Origin: DAOSVX01 sp964447275 | GTDB lineage: Bacteria; Bacillota_I; Bacilli_A; RF39; UBA660 | Direction of reading: 5' to 3' | Length of the DNA: 64,000 nucleotides | Assembly: GCA_964447275.1 (NCBI GenBank) | Contig: CAYURI010000003.1 | Coordinates: 1-64,000 of the forward strand | In this document: positions 23,096-32,311 of the stretch, piece after piece | Layout: every line of letters starts with the position of its first letter | How positions within the stretch are numbered: position 1 is the stretch's first letter | The notes under the pieces: model-generated | Told to the model about the DNA's origin: nothing | What the model saw: the letters and a program-made list of their open reading frames with translations, nothing else | Database searches by the model: none | Translations under genes and position numbers: made by a program

Positions 23096-24191
23096 ATGGA
23101 ACCAAGAGAATTATTTAAAAAATATGAGGAATTAAGCAAAAAAATAAATGATCTATGGAGGTTACTTTGACTTAGACAATAAACTAAGCGAGGTAGCCAT
23201 TATTAAAGTTGAAATGAGTGCTCCTGGTTTTTGGGATGATATTGAGAATGCTAATAAAAAAGCAGCAAGATTATCGCAATTAGAAAAAGATTTAAATAAA
23301 TACCAAGTTTTATTATCAAGATTAGAAAACATTAAAGATATTCTACTTATCGAAGATCCTAGTTTAGTAGAAGAATCGTCTAAAGAACTAATAGAAATTG
23401 AAAAAGAAATTGAAAGCCTGGAAGTAAAAGTTTACCTTGGTGGTAAATATGATAACACCGATTGTTATCTAGAAATTCATCCTGGAGCAGGTGGAACAGA
23501 ATCTTGTGACTGGGCTAATATGTTAAAAAGAATGTATTTGAGATTTTGCGAAAAGAATAATTATAAAGCTGAAATAATTGAGGAACAAGAAGGCGAAGAA
23601 GCAGGCATAAAAAGTGTTACTATTTTAATTAAGGGTGACTATGCTTATGGTTACTTTAAAGGCGAAAAAGGTGTTCATCGTTTGGTTAGGATATCACCAT
23701 TTGATTCTAATGCCAGAAGACATACTTCTTTTGCTTCAGTTACAATTACACCAGTTTTTGAAGACGCTAAAGAAGTCGAAATAAAAGAAAAAGATTTAAA
23801 AGTCGATGTTTTTCATAGCAGTGGAGCAGGTGGGCAAAGTGTAAATACTAGTGATTCAGCAGTTCGAATAACCCATTTACCAACTAAACTTGTAGTTAGC
23901 TGTCAAACAGAAAGAAGCCAACTCCAAAACAAGGAAAGAGCCATGGATATGCTCAAAAACAAACTATATGAATTAGAACTTGCCAAGCATGAAGAATTTA
24001 TGAAAGAATTAAAAGGCGAGAGTGCTAGTATTAATTTTGGTAGTCAAATTAGAAATTATGTTTTAGAACCATATACTTTAGTTAAAGATAGCCGTACTGG
24101 ATATCAAACTGGTGATGCCTTAAGGGTTTTAGATGGTGATATACTTAATTTTATGGAAGCTTATTTAAAGTTTAAGGAGAAAAATGAATAA
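23096..24191 (+). CDS. prfB: Peptide chain release factor 2, with programmed +1 frameshift
   Basis: Recognises UGA and UAA. The gene is in two frames: 24 codons from ATG 23096 (MEPRELFKKYEELSKKINDL...), then an in-frame TGA at 23168-23170; translation slips +1 on CTT T and continues with GAC at 23169, giving 364 aa. The slip site CTTTGAC has the internal Shine-Dalgarno GGAGG (23157-23161) three bases upstream, the spacing known from E. coli prfB. RF2 thus controls its own level: scarce RF2 lets the pause at UGA favour the shift. The GGQ motif is SSGAGGQSVNTSDSAVR. The start has RBS GGAGAT. It overlaps the yitT gene by 8 bases. Confidence 0.96.
23157..23171 (+). promoter_or_regulatory. RF2 +1 programmed frameshift site
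   Basis: GGAGG, TTA, CTT TGA C: internal SD, 3-nt spacer, slippery CTTT and the in-frame UGA followed by C, a weak stop context. Confidence 0.95.
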
Positions 24192-25044
24192 AATAGTAGT
24201 GAAAAAATATTTTAACTTTATAATTGGAACATTAATAGTTGCTGTATGTTTTAATTTGTTTTTTCTTTCTAATGATCTAGCTGCCTTTGGCGTTAGTGGT
24301 TTATCAATAATTACTGATAAAGTTTTTGGTATTGATCCATTTATTTTTATTTTAGCAACAAATGTTGTTCTTATTGCAATTAGTTATTTCTTTTTAGGTA
24401 AAGAATATACACGAAGAACTATTTTAGGTGGGGTTTTATTCCCAATATTTGTAAAATTAACAGCTTTTATTCCAAACTATATTGATATATCAAAAGCTGA
24501 CTTACTCGCTATAGCTATTGTTGGTGGAGCTTTAACTGGTATTGGCAGTGGACTTGTTTATAAAGAAAATTTTGGTACAGCAGGGACCGATATTGTTGAT
24601 GAATTAATTCATCGTTACTTAAAAGTGCCGATGGGTACAGCAATCATTTTAGGTGATGGGCTTGTCGTTGTTTCTGGTGGATTAGTGTTTGGCATAGAAG
24701 CCATGATATACTCATTAATAACTTTAATATTGATGAGCTATATATGTAATAAAGTAACACTCGGTATAAACAGAACTAAAACATTTTTTATTATGACAAA
24801 AAGAGAAGAAAAACTAAAAAAATATATTATGGAACATTTTCGCTCTGATATTACAATTATTGATAGCAAAGGTGGCTATAATAAACATAATAAAAACGTC
24901 TTAATGGTTAATATTGATACTAAGCATTACTATAAATTAAAGAATGCCATAAAAAGAATTGATAAAACGGCTTTTGTTTCCGTAACTGATTCATATGGTA
25001 CATATAATAAAAATATAAGTATAAAAAAAGAAAAAAGCCAATAA
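24184..25044 (+). CDS. YitT family membrane protein
   Basis: 286 aa: five to six membrane helices in residues 8-195 (with GVSGLSIITDKVFG and the conserved GTAGTDIVDELIHRY), then the cytoplasmic DUF2179 domain (about 205-275). YitT proteins are widespread in Bacillota and their substrate is unknown. It overlaps prfB by 8 bases and is read from the same transcript. A second member lies at 43149-44012. Confidence 0.88.
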   Translation: MNKIVVKKYFNFIIGTLIVAVCFNLFFLSNDLAAFGVSGLSIITDKVFGIDPFIFILATNVVLIAISYFFLGKEYTRRTILGGVLFPIFVKLTAFIPNYIDISKADLLAIAIVGGALTGIGSGLVYKENFGTAGTDIVDELIHRYLKVPMGTAIILGDGLVVVSGGLVFGIEAMIYSLITLILMSYICNKVTLGINRTKTFFIMTKREEKLKKYIMEHFRSDITIIDSKGGYNKHNKNVLMVNIDTKHYYKLKNAIKRIDKTAFVSVTDSYGTYNKNISIKKEKSQ

Positions 25045-25053
25045 GGCTTTTTT
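25032..25053. terminator. Bidirectional terminator between yitT and hsp20
   Basis: AAAAAGCC (25032-25039), loop AATAA, GGCTTTTT (25045-25052). A-run on the left and T-run on the right let it serve both convergent genes; it covers both gene ends. Confidence 0.8.
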
Positions 25054-25456
25054 AATTAATTTGAATTTTTGACTTGTTATCTTTCTTTTCTAAGACAGGT
25101 ATAACAACATTTAATATACCATTTTTGAAGTCGGCTTTTATATCATCTGGGTTAATATCCCCAACATAAAAGCTTCTTTGATACTTACTATATGATCTTT
25201 CTTTTCTAATGTATTTCTTGTTGCTATCATCTTTGGTTTGTTCCTTAGCTGCTGTAATAGTTAAGTATCCGTTTTCGCACTCGACATTAATATTGTCTTT
25301 TTCAAATCCTGGTATATCCATTTCTAAATGATATTTTCCGTCCTTTTCATAGATGTCACATTTAAGATCTTCATTTCTTGTCATTATCTTTCTTTCGGAT
25401 GGAAAAAAGTCATCAAAGAAATCTTCTAAGTCGAATCTTCTTGGAATTAAATTCAT
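25052..25456 (-). CDS. hsp20: Hsp20/alpha-crystallin small heat-shock protein
   Basis: ATP-independent holdase, 134 aa. The N-terminal arm MNLIPRRFDLEDFFDDFF is followed by the alpha-crystallin domain (about 25-125), with YHLEMDIPGFEKDNINVECENGYL and the conserved FKNGILNVVIP. It lies alone on the minus strand behind a sigmaA promoter and a CIRCE operator, so HrcA most likely controls it. RBS AAGGAGATG about 8 bases before the ATG. Confidence 0.95.
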   Translation of the reverse strand: MNLIPRRFDLEDFFDDFFPSERKIMTRNEDLKCDIYEKDGKYHLEMDIPGFEKDNINVECENGYLTITAAKEQTKDDSNKKYIRKERSYSKYQRSFYVGDINPDDIKADFKNGILNVVIPVLEKKDNKSKIQIN

Positions 25457-25480
25457 TAATACTCATCTCCTTTCATTATA

Positions 25481-25509
25481 ATTATAAAACGTTAATTAGC
25501 AGTTGTCAA
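25481..25509 (-). promoter_or_regulatory. SigmaA promoter for hsp20
   Basis: On the minus strand: perfect TTGACA (25509-25504), 17-bp spacer, perfect TATAAT (25486-25481). Confidence 0.85.
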
Positions 25510-25522
25510 TAGTGAGTGCTAA
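25496..25522. promoter_or_regulatory. CIRCE operator (HrcA site)
   Basis: TTAGCAGTT (25496-25504), N9, GAGTGCTAA (25514-25522). The right half is perfect, the left has two mismatches to TTAGCACTC, and the 9-bp spacing is exact. It covers the -35 of the hsp20 promoter, so HrcA would repress hsp20 until heat stress. Confidence 0.85.
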
Positions 25523-25574
25523 AATTTTCTTGCTTTTATTAATGAGTTGTGAGTATAATCTTTTTAGGAGTGTA

Positions 25575-25602
25575 TTGCATTATTTTTTATATTTGGTAAA
25601 AT
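25575..25602 (+). promoter_or_regulatory. Promoter for tilS-ftsH
   Basis: TTGCAT (25575-25580), 16-bp spacer, TGGTAAAAT extended -10 (25594-25602). Confidence 0.5.
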
Positions 25603-25622
25603 AGCAAAAGCAAGGAGATATT

Positions 25623-26960
25623 ATGAAGGAAGCGACCACATACTTAAATACTTTATTAAAGAAAAATGACAAAGTAGTTGTTTGTCTTTCTGGTGGTCCA
25701 GACTCAATGTGTTTACTTGACTTATTAATAAAACTTCGTGAAACAAAAAACATTACAATAATTGCGGCCCATGTTAATCATAATGTTCGCAAAGTAAGTG
25801 CTAAAGAAGCTTTATTTGTTGAAAATTATTGCCAAAAAAATAATGTTGCTTTTGAAATGATGAAAATTGAAAACTATCAAGATGATAATTTTCATAATGA
25901 AGCCAGAAATATTAGATATAAATTTTTTGAAGAAATAGTTAACAAACACAAAGCTAAATATTTAATGACTGCTCATCATGGTGATGATTTAATTGAAACC
26001 ATTTTAATGAGAATATCAAGAGGATCAAGTCTAAGTGGTTATGCAGGATTTAAAAAGATGGTTAAAAGAGAAAATTATGTAATAATAAGGCCATTAATTG
26101 AAAATACTAAAAAAGAAATATTATTATATAATAAATTAAATAAGATTCCTTTTGTCACTGATAAGTCTAATAATAAAGATAAATATACCCGCAATAGATA
26201 TCGCAAAAATATTTTAGCTTTCTTAAAAAAAGAAGACGCCAATATTCATGAACGCTTTTTAAAATTTAGTAATACTATTAATGAATATAGCAATTTTATG
26301 GAAAATGAAGTAAATAAAATATTTAATCAAATATATAAAAATAAAAAATTAATTATCAAAGAGTTTAATAAATACGAAATAATAATTCAAAAAAGAATTA
26401 TTGAGAAAATATTAGAAACGCTTTATAATGACGACCTAATATTAATTAATGATAGCCATACTAAAGAGATAATTAATTTGATTAATAACAAGTCCAATAA
26501 AAAAATTAATTTACCAAATGATTTAATAGTTAGAAAAAACTATGATGAAATTGTTTTTGCTAAAGAAAGTAATAACTTAACATATGAATACGAATTAAAA
26601 AATAATTTATTGTTACCTAATAATAATGTTATTAAAGTAATAAAAAGCAGCAGCGAAAAAAGCAATTATGTAACAAGACTTTTAACTTCAGAAATTAAAT
26701 TACCATTAAAAATAAGAACTCGTCATGATGGCGATAAAATGAGTGTTAAAAAATTAAATGGTGATAAAAAGCTTAAGGATATTTTTATTGATGAAAAGAT
26801 TGATAAAGAGAAAAGAATTAGCTGGCCAGTTTTAGTTGATGCTAATGATGTCATACTTTGGCTACCAGGCGTAAAGAAGTCTAAATTTGATAAAAGTAAA
26901 GAAGAAAAATATGATATAATAATCAAGTACATCTTGAAGGAGGAAAAAGATGAAAAATAA
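25623..26960 (+). CDS. tilS: tRNA(Ile)-lysidine synthase
   Basis: Converts C34 of the CAU-anticodon tRNA-Ile to lysidine, so that AUA is read as Ile; essential. The PP-loop SGGPDS is at residues 23-28, followed by HVNHNVR and the HHGDDLIET motif. Residues beyond about 215 form the tRNA-binding C-terminal domains, with the TilS_C part near 360-440 (LKIRTRHDGDKM). RBS AAGGAG. Next to ftsH, as in many Bacillota (tilS-hpt-ftsH), but hpt is absent. Confidence 0.95.
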   Translation: MKEATTYLNTLLKKNDKVVVCLSGGPDSMCLLDLLIKLRETKNITIIAAHVNHNVRKVSAKEALFVENYCQKNNVAFEMMKIENYQDDNFHNEARNIRYKFFEEIVNKHKAKYLMTAHHGDDLIETILMRISRGSSLSGYAGFKKMVKRENYVIIRPLIENTKKEILLYNKLNKIPFVTDKSNNKDKYTRNRYRKNILAFLKKEDANIHERFLKFSNTINEYSNFMENEVNKIFNQIYKNKKLIIKEFNKYEIIIQKRIIEKILETLYNDDLILINDSHTKEIINLINNKSNKKINLPNDLIVRKNYDEIVFAKESNNLTYEYELKNNLLLPNNNVIKVIKSSSEKSNYVTRLLTSEIKLPLKIRTRHDGDKMSVKKLNGDKKLKDIFIDEKIDKEKRISWPVLVDANDVILWLPGVKKSKFDKSKEEKYDIIIKYILKEEKDEK

Positions 26961-28848
26961 TAATAAAGTAAAAATTATGTTCCCATATTTGATCTTAATA
27001 TTAATTATAGTTGGGACAATATACTTTTTCAATATCGGCAAAAGGCAAGTAAATGAACTTACTTATGGCGAATTAACAAAAGAAATGGCAAAAGGCACAG
27101 TTACAGAAATAACCATAACAGGTAAAAGTGGTGCTAATGTCTATACAATTGAAGGTAAGCTAAAAGATTATAATGAAGGAGAAACATTTAAATCTACTGT
27201 TCCACTTTCTGAAAGTGTTATGACAAGAGTTTTAGATTATGCTGATGCTAAAGGATTCGAAGTAAATACTAATTCTAATCCAGAAAATAGTTCAATAGTT
27301 AGTATTTTAACTAATTTAGTACCAATTGTACTACTTATCGGTGCAACATTTTGGTTATTTACTAAAGTGTCTGGTGGCAATAATAAATCAATGGATTTTG
27401 GTCGCAGTAGAGCTAAATTAAGCGAAGACGGCGGCAAAACCAAATTTAAAGATGTTGCTGGGTTAAAGGAAGAAAAAGAAGAAGTTGCGGAATTAATTGA
27501 TTTCTTAAAAAATCCTAAAAAGTTCCAAAAATTAGGTGCTAGAATTCCTAAGGGCGTTTTACTTGTAGGGCCTCCAGGAACTGGCAAAACTTTACTTGCT
27601 AAAGCTGTCGCCGGAGAAGCTAATGTACCATTTTTCTATATAAGTGGTTCTGATTTTGTTGAACTATTTGTTGGTGTTGGTGCTAGTCGTGTTAGAGATA
27701 TGTTTAAACAAGCTAAACAAAGCGCACCATGCTTAATATTTATTGATGAAATTGATGCTGTTGGTCGCCAAAGAGGTACTGGATTAGGTGGTGGACACGA
27801 TGAAAGAGAACAAACCTTAAACCAATTATTAACTGAAATGGATGGCTTTGGGGCTAATGAAGGAATTATTATCATTGCTGCAACCAATCGACCAGATGTA
27901 TTAGATCCAGCATTGCTTAGACCAGGAAGATTTGATCGTCAAGTAACAGTTAGTCTCCCTGATTCTAAAGAAAGAGAAGCAATTCTTGAAGTTCATGCTA
28001 AAAATAAAATATTTAATAAAAAAGTAAATCTTGCTAATGTAGCAAGCAGAACACCAGGATTTAGTGGGGCTGACTTAGAGAACTTACTTAATGAAGCGGC
28101 ATTACTTGCAGTAAGAAGAAGCAAAAATGAAATAACCATGGATGAAATTGATGAAGCAACTGATAGAGTCTTATTAGGGCCAGCTAAAACAAGTCGAAAA
28201 ATTACTGACAAAGAGAAAAAACTAGTAAGTATTCATGAGGCTGGACATGCGGTAGTTGGTTTAAAACTTCCTGATGCTGATGAAGTTCATAAAATAACTA
28301 TTATTCCTAGAGGAATGGCTGGTGGCTATACCATGATGCTTCCTAAGGAAGAGAAGTTATCAATTATTACGAAGAATGAACTATTAGCGATGATAACTGG
28401 TTTATTAAGTGGTAGAGTTAGTGAAGAAATGTTTTTAAATGAAATTACCACTGGAGCTAGTGATGACTTTAAAAGAGCTACTAGTATAGCAAGAAGCATG
28501 GTTACCGAATATGGTATGAGTGATCTTGGTCCTATTCAATTAGAAACAAAAACTGAAGGCGTTTTCTTAGGTAGGGATTATACTAAGTCAAGAAATTTCT
28601 CTGATCAAGTAGCTTTAGAAATTGATAAAGAAATTCAAAAAATAATTAGTGAATGCTATAAAAGATCACAAGAAATTTTAAAGAAGAATAAAAAGTTAGT
28701 TATGTTAATAAGTGATGCTTTGATTGAACATGAAACATTAACAAAAGAACAAATTGATGAACTTGTAAAAACTGGTAAGTATGTTCCTAGTGATGAAGAT
28801 GAAATAAAAGTAGAAATTAAAAAAACTACAAAAAAGTCAGAAAAATAA
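26950..28848 (+). CDS. ftsH: ATP-dependent zinc metalloprotease FtsH
   Basis: Membrane-anchored AAA+ protease that degrades misfolded membrane proteins and short-lived regulators. 632 aa: membrane helix 10-28, an extracytoplasmic domain, second helix about 118-137, AAA+ domain with Walker A GPPGTGKT (207-214) and Walker B LIFIDEIDA (262-270), SRH arginines R327 and R330, and the zinc site HEAGH (429-433). It overlaps tilS by 11 bases, with RBS AGGAGG. Confidence 0.97.
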   Translation: MKNNNKVKIMFPYLILILIIVGTIYFFNIGKRQVNELTYGELTKEMAKGTVTEITITGKSGANVYTIEGKLKDYNEGETFKSTVPLSESVMTRVLDYADAKGFEVNTNSNPENSSIVSILTNLVPIVLLIGATFWLFTKVSGGNNKSMDFGRSRAKLSEDGGKTKFKDVAGLKEEKEEVAELIDFLKNPKKFQKLGARIPKGVLLVGPPGTGKTLLAKAVAGEANVPFFYISGSDFVELFVGVGASRVRDMFKQAKQSAPCLIFIDEIDAVGRQRGTGLGGGHDEREQTLNQLLTEMDGFGANEGIIIIAATNRPDVLDPALLRPGRFDRQVTVSLPDSKEREAILEVHAKNKIFNKKVNLANVASRTPGFSGADLENLLNEAALLAVRRSKNEITMDEIDEATDRVLLGPAKTSRKITDKEKKLVSIHEAGHAVVGLKLPDADEVHKITIIPRGMAGGYTMMLPKEEKLSIITKNELLAMITGLLSGRVSEEMFLNEITTGASDDFKRATSIARSMVTEYGMSDLGPIQLETKTEGVFLGRDYTKSRNFSDQVALEIDKEIQKIISECYKRSQEILKKNKKLVMLISDALIEHETLTKEQIDELVKTGKYVPSDEDEIKVEIKKTTKKSEK

Positions 28849-28863
28849 TATCTGGCTTTTTTA
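28832..28863 (+). terminator. Intrinsic terminator after ftsH
   Basis: AAAAGTCAGA (28832-28841), loop AAAATAATA, TCTGGCTTTT (28851-28860) with one G-U pair, then T-rich. Confidence 0.75.
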
Positions 28864-28891
28864 TTTTATTAAAGACAAACCATCCTTATTA

Positions 28892-28900
28892 TGATAAAAT
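28892..28900 (+). promoter_or_regulatory. Extended -10 promoter for soj-parB
   Basis: TGATAAAAT, 25 bases before the GTG start of soj. No parS consensus is visible in this spacer. Confidence 0.45.
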
Positions 28901-28924
28901 AAATAATGAGAAATAGGTGGTATT

Positions 28925-29710
28925 GTGGCAAAAATAATTTCCTTAGTAAATCAAAAAGGTGGCGTTGGTAAAACAACCACCAGTATTAATTTATCAGCAT
29001 CATTAGGGCATTTTGGCAAAAAGACACTTTTAATTGATTTAGACCCTCAAGGTAATACATCAATAGGGTTAGGATTAAATAAAAGAGATATTAATGCCGA
29101 TATATATGATGTTATGACTAATAAGTGTGAAATTAGAAGAGCAATTATTAAAACCGAGTTTGAAAATTTAAGTATTATTCCAGCAACAATAAACTTAGCT
29201 GGACTAGATATTGAGTTTGTTAAAAAGTTCTATGATGATAAAGATTTTCATCAAAATGAGCAATTAAAACGAGTATTAGATACAATTAGAGGCGATTTTG
29301 ATTATATCATTTTAGATTGTCCGCCGGCTTTAGGGATTTTAACAACAAATGCTTTGGTAGCTAGCGATTCAATTATTATTCCGGTACAGTGTGAGTTTTT
29401 TGCCCTAGAAGGAATAACTCAATTATTAAACTCAGTTATTATGATTCAATCAAATTTAAACTCAAATTTAAAAATAGAGGGCGTCCTTCTAACTATGTTA
29501 GATGCGAGGACCAATATTGGTTTAGAAGTAGTTGAAGAAGTAAGAAAATATTTTAAAGACAAAGTATTTAATACAATTATACCTAGATTAGTTCGTCTTG
29601 TTGAAGCACCATCACATGGTAAACCAATCAGCGAATATGATCCAGGAAGTAAAGCAACAATGGCATATGAAAATTTAGCTAAGGAAGTGATTTTAAGAAA
29701 TGGAGAATAA
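28925..29710 (+). CDS. soj: ParA/Soj chromosome partitioning ATPase
   Basis: 261 aa MinD/ParA ATPase that works with ParB-parS in origin segregation and regulates DnaA. The deviant Walker A is KGGVGKTTT (11-19), the A' motif DLDPQGN (about 40-46), and Walker B is YIILDCPPALG. Start is GTG 28925 after AGGTGG. It overlaps parB by 11 bases. In Bacillus soj-spo0J directly follow noc; here the pair is 20 kb away from the noc-like gene. Confidence 0.95.
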   Translation: MAKIISLVNQKGGVGKTTTSINLSASLGHFGKKTLLIDLDPQGNTSIGLGLNKRDINADIYDVMTNKCEIRRAIIKTEFENLSIIPATINLAGLDIEFVKKFYDDKDFHQNEQLKRVLDTIRGDFDYIILDCPPALGILTTNALVASDSIIIPVQCEFFALEGITQLLNSVIMIQSNLNSNLKIEGVLLTMLDARTNIGLEVVEEVRKYFKDKVFNTIIPRLVRLVEAPSHGKPISEYDPGSKATMAYENLAKEVILRNGE

Positions 29711-30581
29711 AAAGAAAGCATTAGGTAAAGGATTAGAACAATTATTTTCTGATGAGAGAATTGATTTTAACAACTTTGAACAAAAGATTTATGAAAATAC
29801 TAAAGAAGAAGATATTGTTAGTATACCTATTGAAGAAATAAGACCCAATCCATATCAACCAAGAAAAGACTTTAATGAAGAAGCTTTAAAAGAATTGTGC
29901 GAATCAATTAAAGTTCATGGTGTTGTTCAACCAATTATTGTTAAAAAAAGTATTAAAGGTTATGAACTTATTGCTGGCGAAAGAAGAACAAAAGCTTCAA
30001 AAATGGCTGGCCTAACTCATATTCCAGCAATAATAAGAGAATTTAATGATGAAGAAATGATGGAAATAGCTCTTGTTGAAAATATTCAAAGAGAGAATTT
30101 GAATGCCATTGAAGAAGCAGAATGTTATTTGAAAATTCTTAATACCAAACATTTAACTCAGGAAGAACTAGCTAAAAGATTTGGTAAAAGCAGAAGCTAT
30201 ATTACGAACCTTTTAGGGATCTTGTCATTACCAGAAATAGTAAAAAACATGGTAATCCAAAAAGGCCTATCAATGGCTCACGCAAGAAACTTAAGTAAAC
30301 TATCAGATGTTAATTTACAAATTAGTTTAGCAGAGCAGATTGTTAAAGATGGGATGAGTGTTAGAGAATTAGAAAAAATCGTTAATAACGAAGAAATGGA
30401 AAAGAAAGTTAAAATCAAAAGAGCTTCTAATACGAACCCTAAATATAAAATGTATGAACAAATAGTCAGTGATAAAACAGGAAGTAAAGTGGCTATAAAA
30501 ACTAATAAGATAGAAATATTTTTTGATTCAGAAAAAGATTTAGAAAGAGTTTTAGAAATTTTAGATATTACAGTTGAATAG
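29700..30581 (+). CDS. parB: ParB/Spo0J chromosome partitioning protein
   Basis: 293-aa CTP-dependent DNA clamp that loads at parS and recruits SMC. N-terminus KKKALGKGLEQLF (the ParA-stimulating stretch), ParB/Srx domain with PNPYQPR, the CTP motif GERRTKA and ENIQREN, a KorB-type HTH (LTQEELAKRFGKSRSYITNLL), and a C-terminal dimer domain. Normal length, unlike the noc-like paralogue. Overlaps soj by 11 bases; DUF951 follows after 9 bases. Confidence 0.95.
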   Translation: MENKKKALGKGLEQLFSDERIDFNNFEQKIYENTKEEDIVSIPIEEIRPNPYQPRKDFNEEALKELCESIKVHGVVQPIIVKKSIKGYELIAGERRTKASKMAGLTHIPAIIREFNDEEMMEIALVENIQRENLNAIEEAECYLKILNTKHLTQEELAKRFGKSRSYITNLLGILSLPEIVKNMVIQKGLSMAHARNLSKLSDVNLQISLAEQIVKDGMSVRELEKIVNNEEMEKKVKIKRASNTNPKYKMYEQIVSDKTGSKVAIKTNKIEIFFDSEKDLERVLEILDITVE

Positions 30582-30590
30582 GAGTTTTTT

Positions 30591-30776
30591 ATGAAGACTT
30601 ATAAACTAGGAGATCATGTTATAATGAAAAAACCGCATGCTTGTCAGACTAATGATTTTATAATTACTCGAGTTGGCGTTGATATCAAAATAAAATGTGC
30701 CAAATGTGCTAGAGAAATTATGATGGATCGACTAGAATTTGAAAAGAAAGTAAAAAAGGTGGTAGAAAATGAATAA
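30591..30776 (+). CDS. DUF951 family protein
   Basis: 61 aa with YKLGDHVIMKKPHACQ and a CxxC (CAKCAREIMMDR), a small zinc-ribbon-like protein conserved beside parB/ychF genes in Bacillota. Function unknown. Here too it follows parB and ychF is two genes on. It overlaps the next gene by 8 bases. Confidence 0.85.
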   Translation: MKTYKLGDHVIMKKPHACQTNDFIITRVGVDIKIKCAKCAREIMMDRLEFEKKVKKVVENE

Positions 30777-32310
30777 TAAGTTGGCTAAGTTAAAAGAAAA
30801 AATAACTTTAAATCCAATTATGACATTTTTAATCTTAACTCTTGTAACAATTTTAATAAGTGGACTTTTATCATGGGTTGGTTTAGAAGCTAATTATAAT
30901 AAAATAAATGCTAATACTGGTGAGTATGAAAGTATTTTTGTTAGTGTTACATCATTATTAAATTTATCGGGTATGAAATATATTTTTAGCCAAACATTAA
31001 ACAACTTTACTAATTTTAAGCCTTTAAGCAGTCTTATTATTGTTTTAATTGGGATTGGCATAATGGAAAAAAGCGGTTTTTTAAAAACAGCTTTTACTTT
31101 ATTGACAAAATATATGAAAAAGTATACTGTCACATTTATTATTGCTTTTCTAGGCATCATTTTAAGTATTGCTGGTGATATATCATTTGTTATTTTAATC
31201 CCTCTAAGTGCCTTATTATTTAAATATGGTAAAAGAAATCCCTTATTAGGTGTAATAACATCTTTTGCGGCTTTAACTTGTGGAGCGGGAATAAGTATAT
31301 TTTTAACATCAGTTGATAGTACTTTGCTTACGCAAACGCTTCTAGGTTCTCATATCTTAGATGTTAACTATAATGTTTCTATATGGGCATTTATGTTTAT
31401 CATGCTAGTTTCTAGTGTGGCACTGGCATTTCTAATAACTTATATAACTGAAAAGATTACAACGACTAAACTTGAAAAGTATAACTTTGAAAGCGAAGAA
31501 GAAATAGAAATAAGCAAAAGTGATTTAAAAGGCTTAATAATAGCTCTTATTGCTGGAGTTGTCTACTTATTAATATTTATTTATAATATTATTCCTGGAC
31601 TTCCACTTTCGGGAGCTTTACTAGATAACTCCCAGGGATTATATATTGATAAATTGTTTAGTTCAACATCATTTTTCTCTATGGGGTTTGTCTTTATTGT
31701 GACAATCTTATTTGTTGTTCTAGGGTTATTTTATGGTATAGGAGCTAAAACAATTGAAGATAATCATGATTTTTGTAAATTTTTAGGTCATTCTTTAGAT
31801 AATGTCGGGAAGACGATAGTTTTATTATTTATTGCTTCTTTATTTATTAGTGTCTTTACCAAAACTAATATTGGGCCTTTAATAACAGCTTTATTTGCTA
31901 ATGTTATTGAAGCCACCAAGTTTACAGGCATACCATTAATCTTTTTATTGTTTATTGTTACAGCAATAGCGACAATTTTCTTGCCATCATCACAAGCTAA
32001 ATGGGCAATATTAGCTGGGGTAACTGTTCCGGTATTTATGAATGCTGGTTTAACACCAGAGTTTAGTCAAGTGGTATTTAGATTCGGTGAATCATTTACT
32101 TTAGGACTAACACCTTTATTTGCTTACTTTATTATTTATCTAGCATTTCTGGAAACTTATAATCAAGAAAGAAAACCAATTAATTTAACTAAGAGTCTAA
32201 AATATTTAATGCCATATAATTTAATTGTTGGATTATTATTAATTGTTTTATTAATTGGCTGGTTCTTAATAGGGTTACCTATCGGGATTAGTACATATGC
32301 GGTATTATAA
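30769..32310 (+). CDS. AbgT-family transporter
   Basis: 513 aa, about 11-13 membrane helices. The segment AGDISFVILIPLSALLFKYGKRNPLLG and the re-entrant FLPSSQAKWAILAGVTVPVFM, near residues 402-422, resemble the AbgT (p-aminobenzoyl-glutamate transporter) family. Members import p-aminobenzoyl-glutamate or export antifolates such as sulfonamides; which applies here cannot be seen. Placement between DUF951 and a HAD gene gives no clue. Confidence 0.72.
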   Translation: MNNKLAKLKEKITLNPIMTFLILTLVTILISGLLSWVGLEANYNKINANTGEYESIFVSVTSLLNLSGMKYIFSQTLNNFTNFKPLSSLIIVLIGIGIMEKSGFLKTAFTLLTKYMKKYTVTFIIAFLGIILSIAGDISFVILIPLSALLFKYGKRNPLLGVITSFAALTCGAGISIFLTSVDSTLLTQTLLGSHILDVNYNVSIWAFMFIMLVSSVALAFLITYITEKITTTKLEKYNFESEEEIEISKSDLKGLIIALIAGVVYLLIFIYNIIPGLPLSGALLDNSQGLYIDKLFSSTSFFSMGFVFIVTILFVVLGLFYGIGAKTIEDNHDFCKFLGHSLDNVGKTIVLLFIASLFISVFTKTNIGPLITALFANVIEATKFTGIPLIFLLFIVTAIATIFLPSSQAKWAILAGVTVPVFMNAGLTPEFSQVVFRFGESFTLGLTPLFAYFIIYLAFLETYNQERKPINLTKSLKYLMPYNLIVGLLLIVLLIGWFLIGLPIGISTYAVL

Positions 32311-32311
32311 A

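Noticed and set aside
28849..28924. parS site near soj-parB
   Set aside because: I looked for TGTTTCACGTGAAACA or close variants here and elsewhere in the window and saw none; parS may lie on the other side of oriC.
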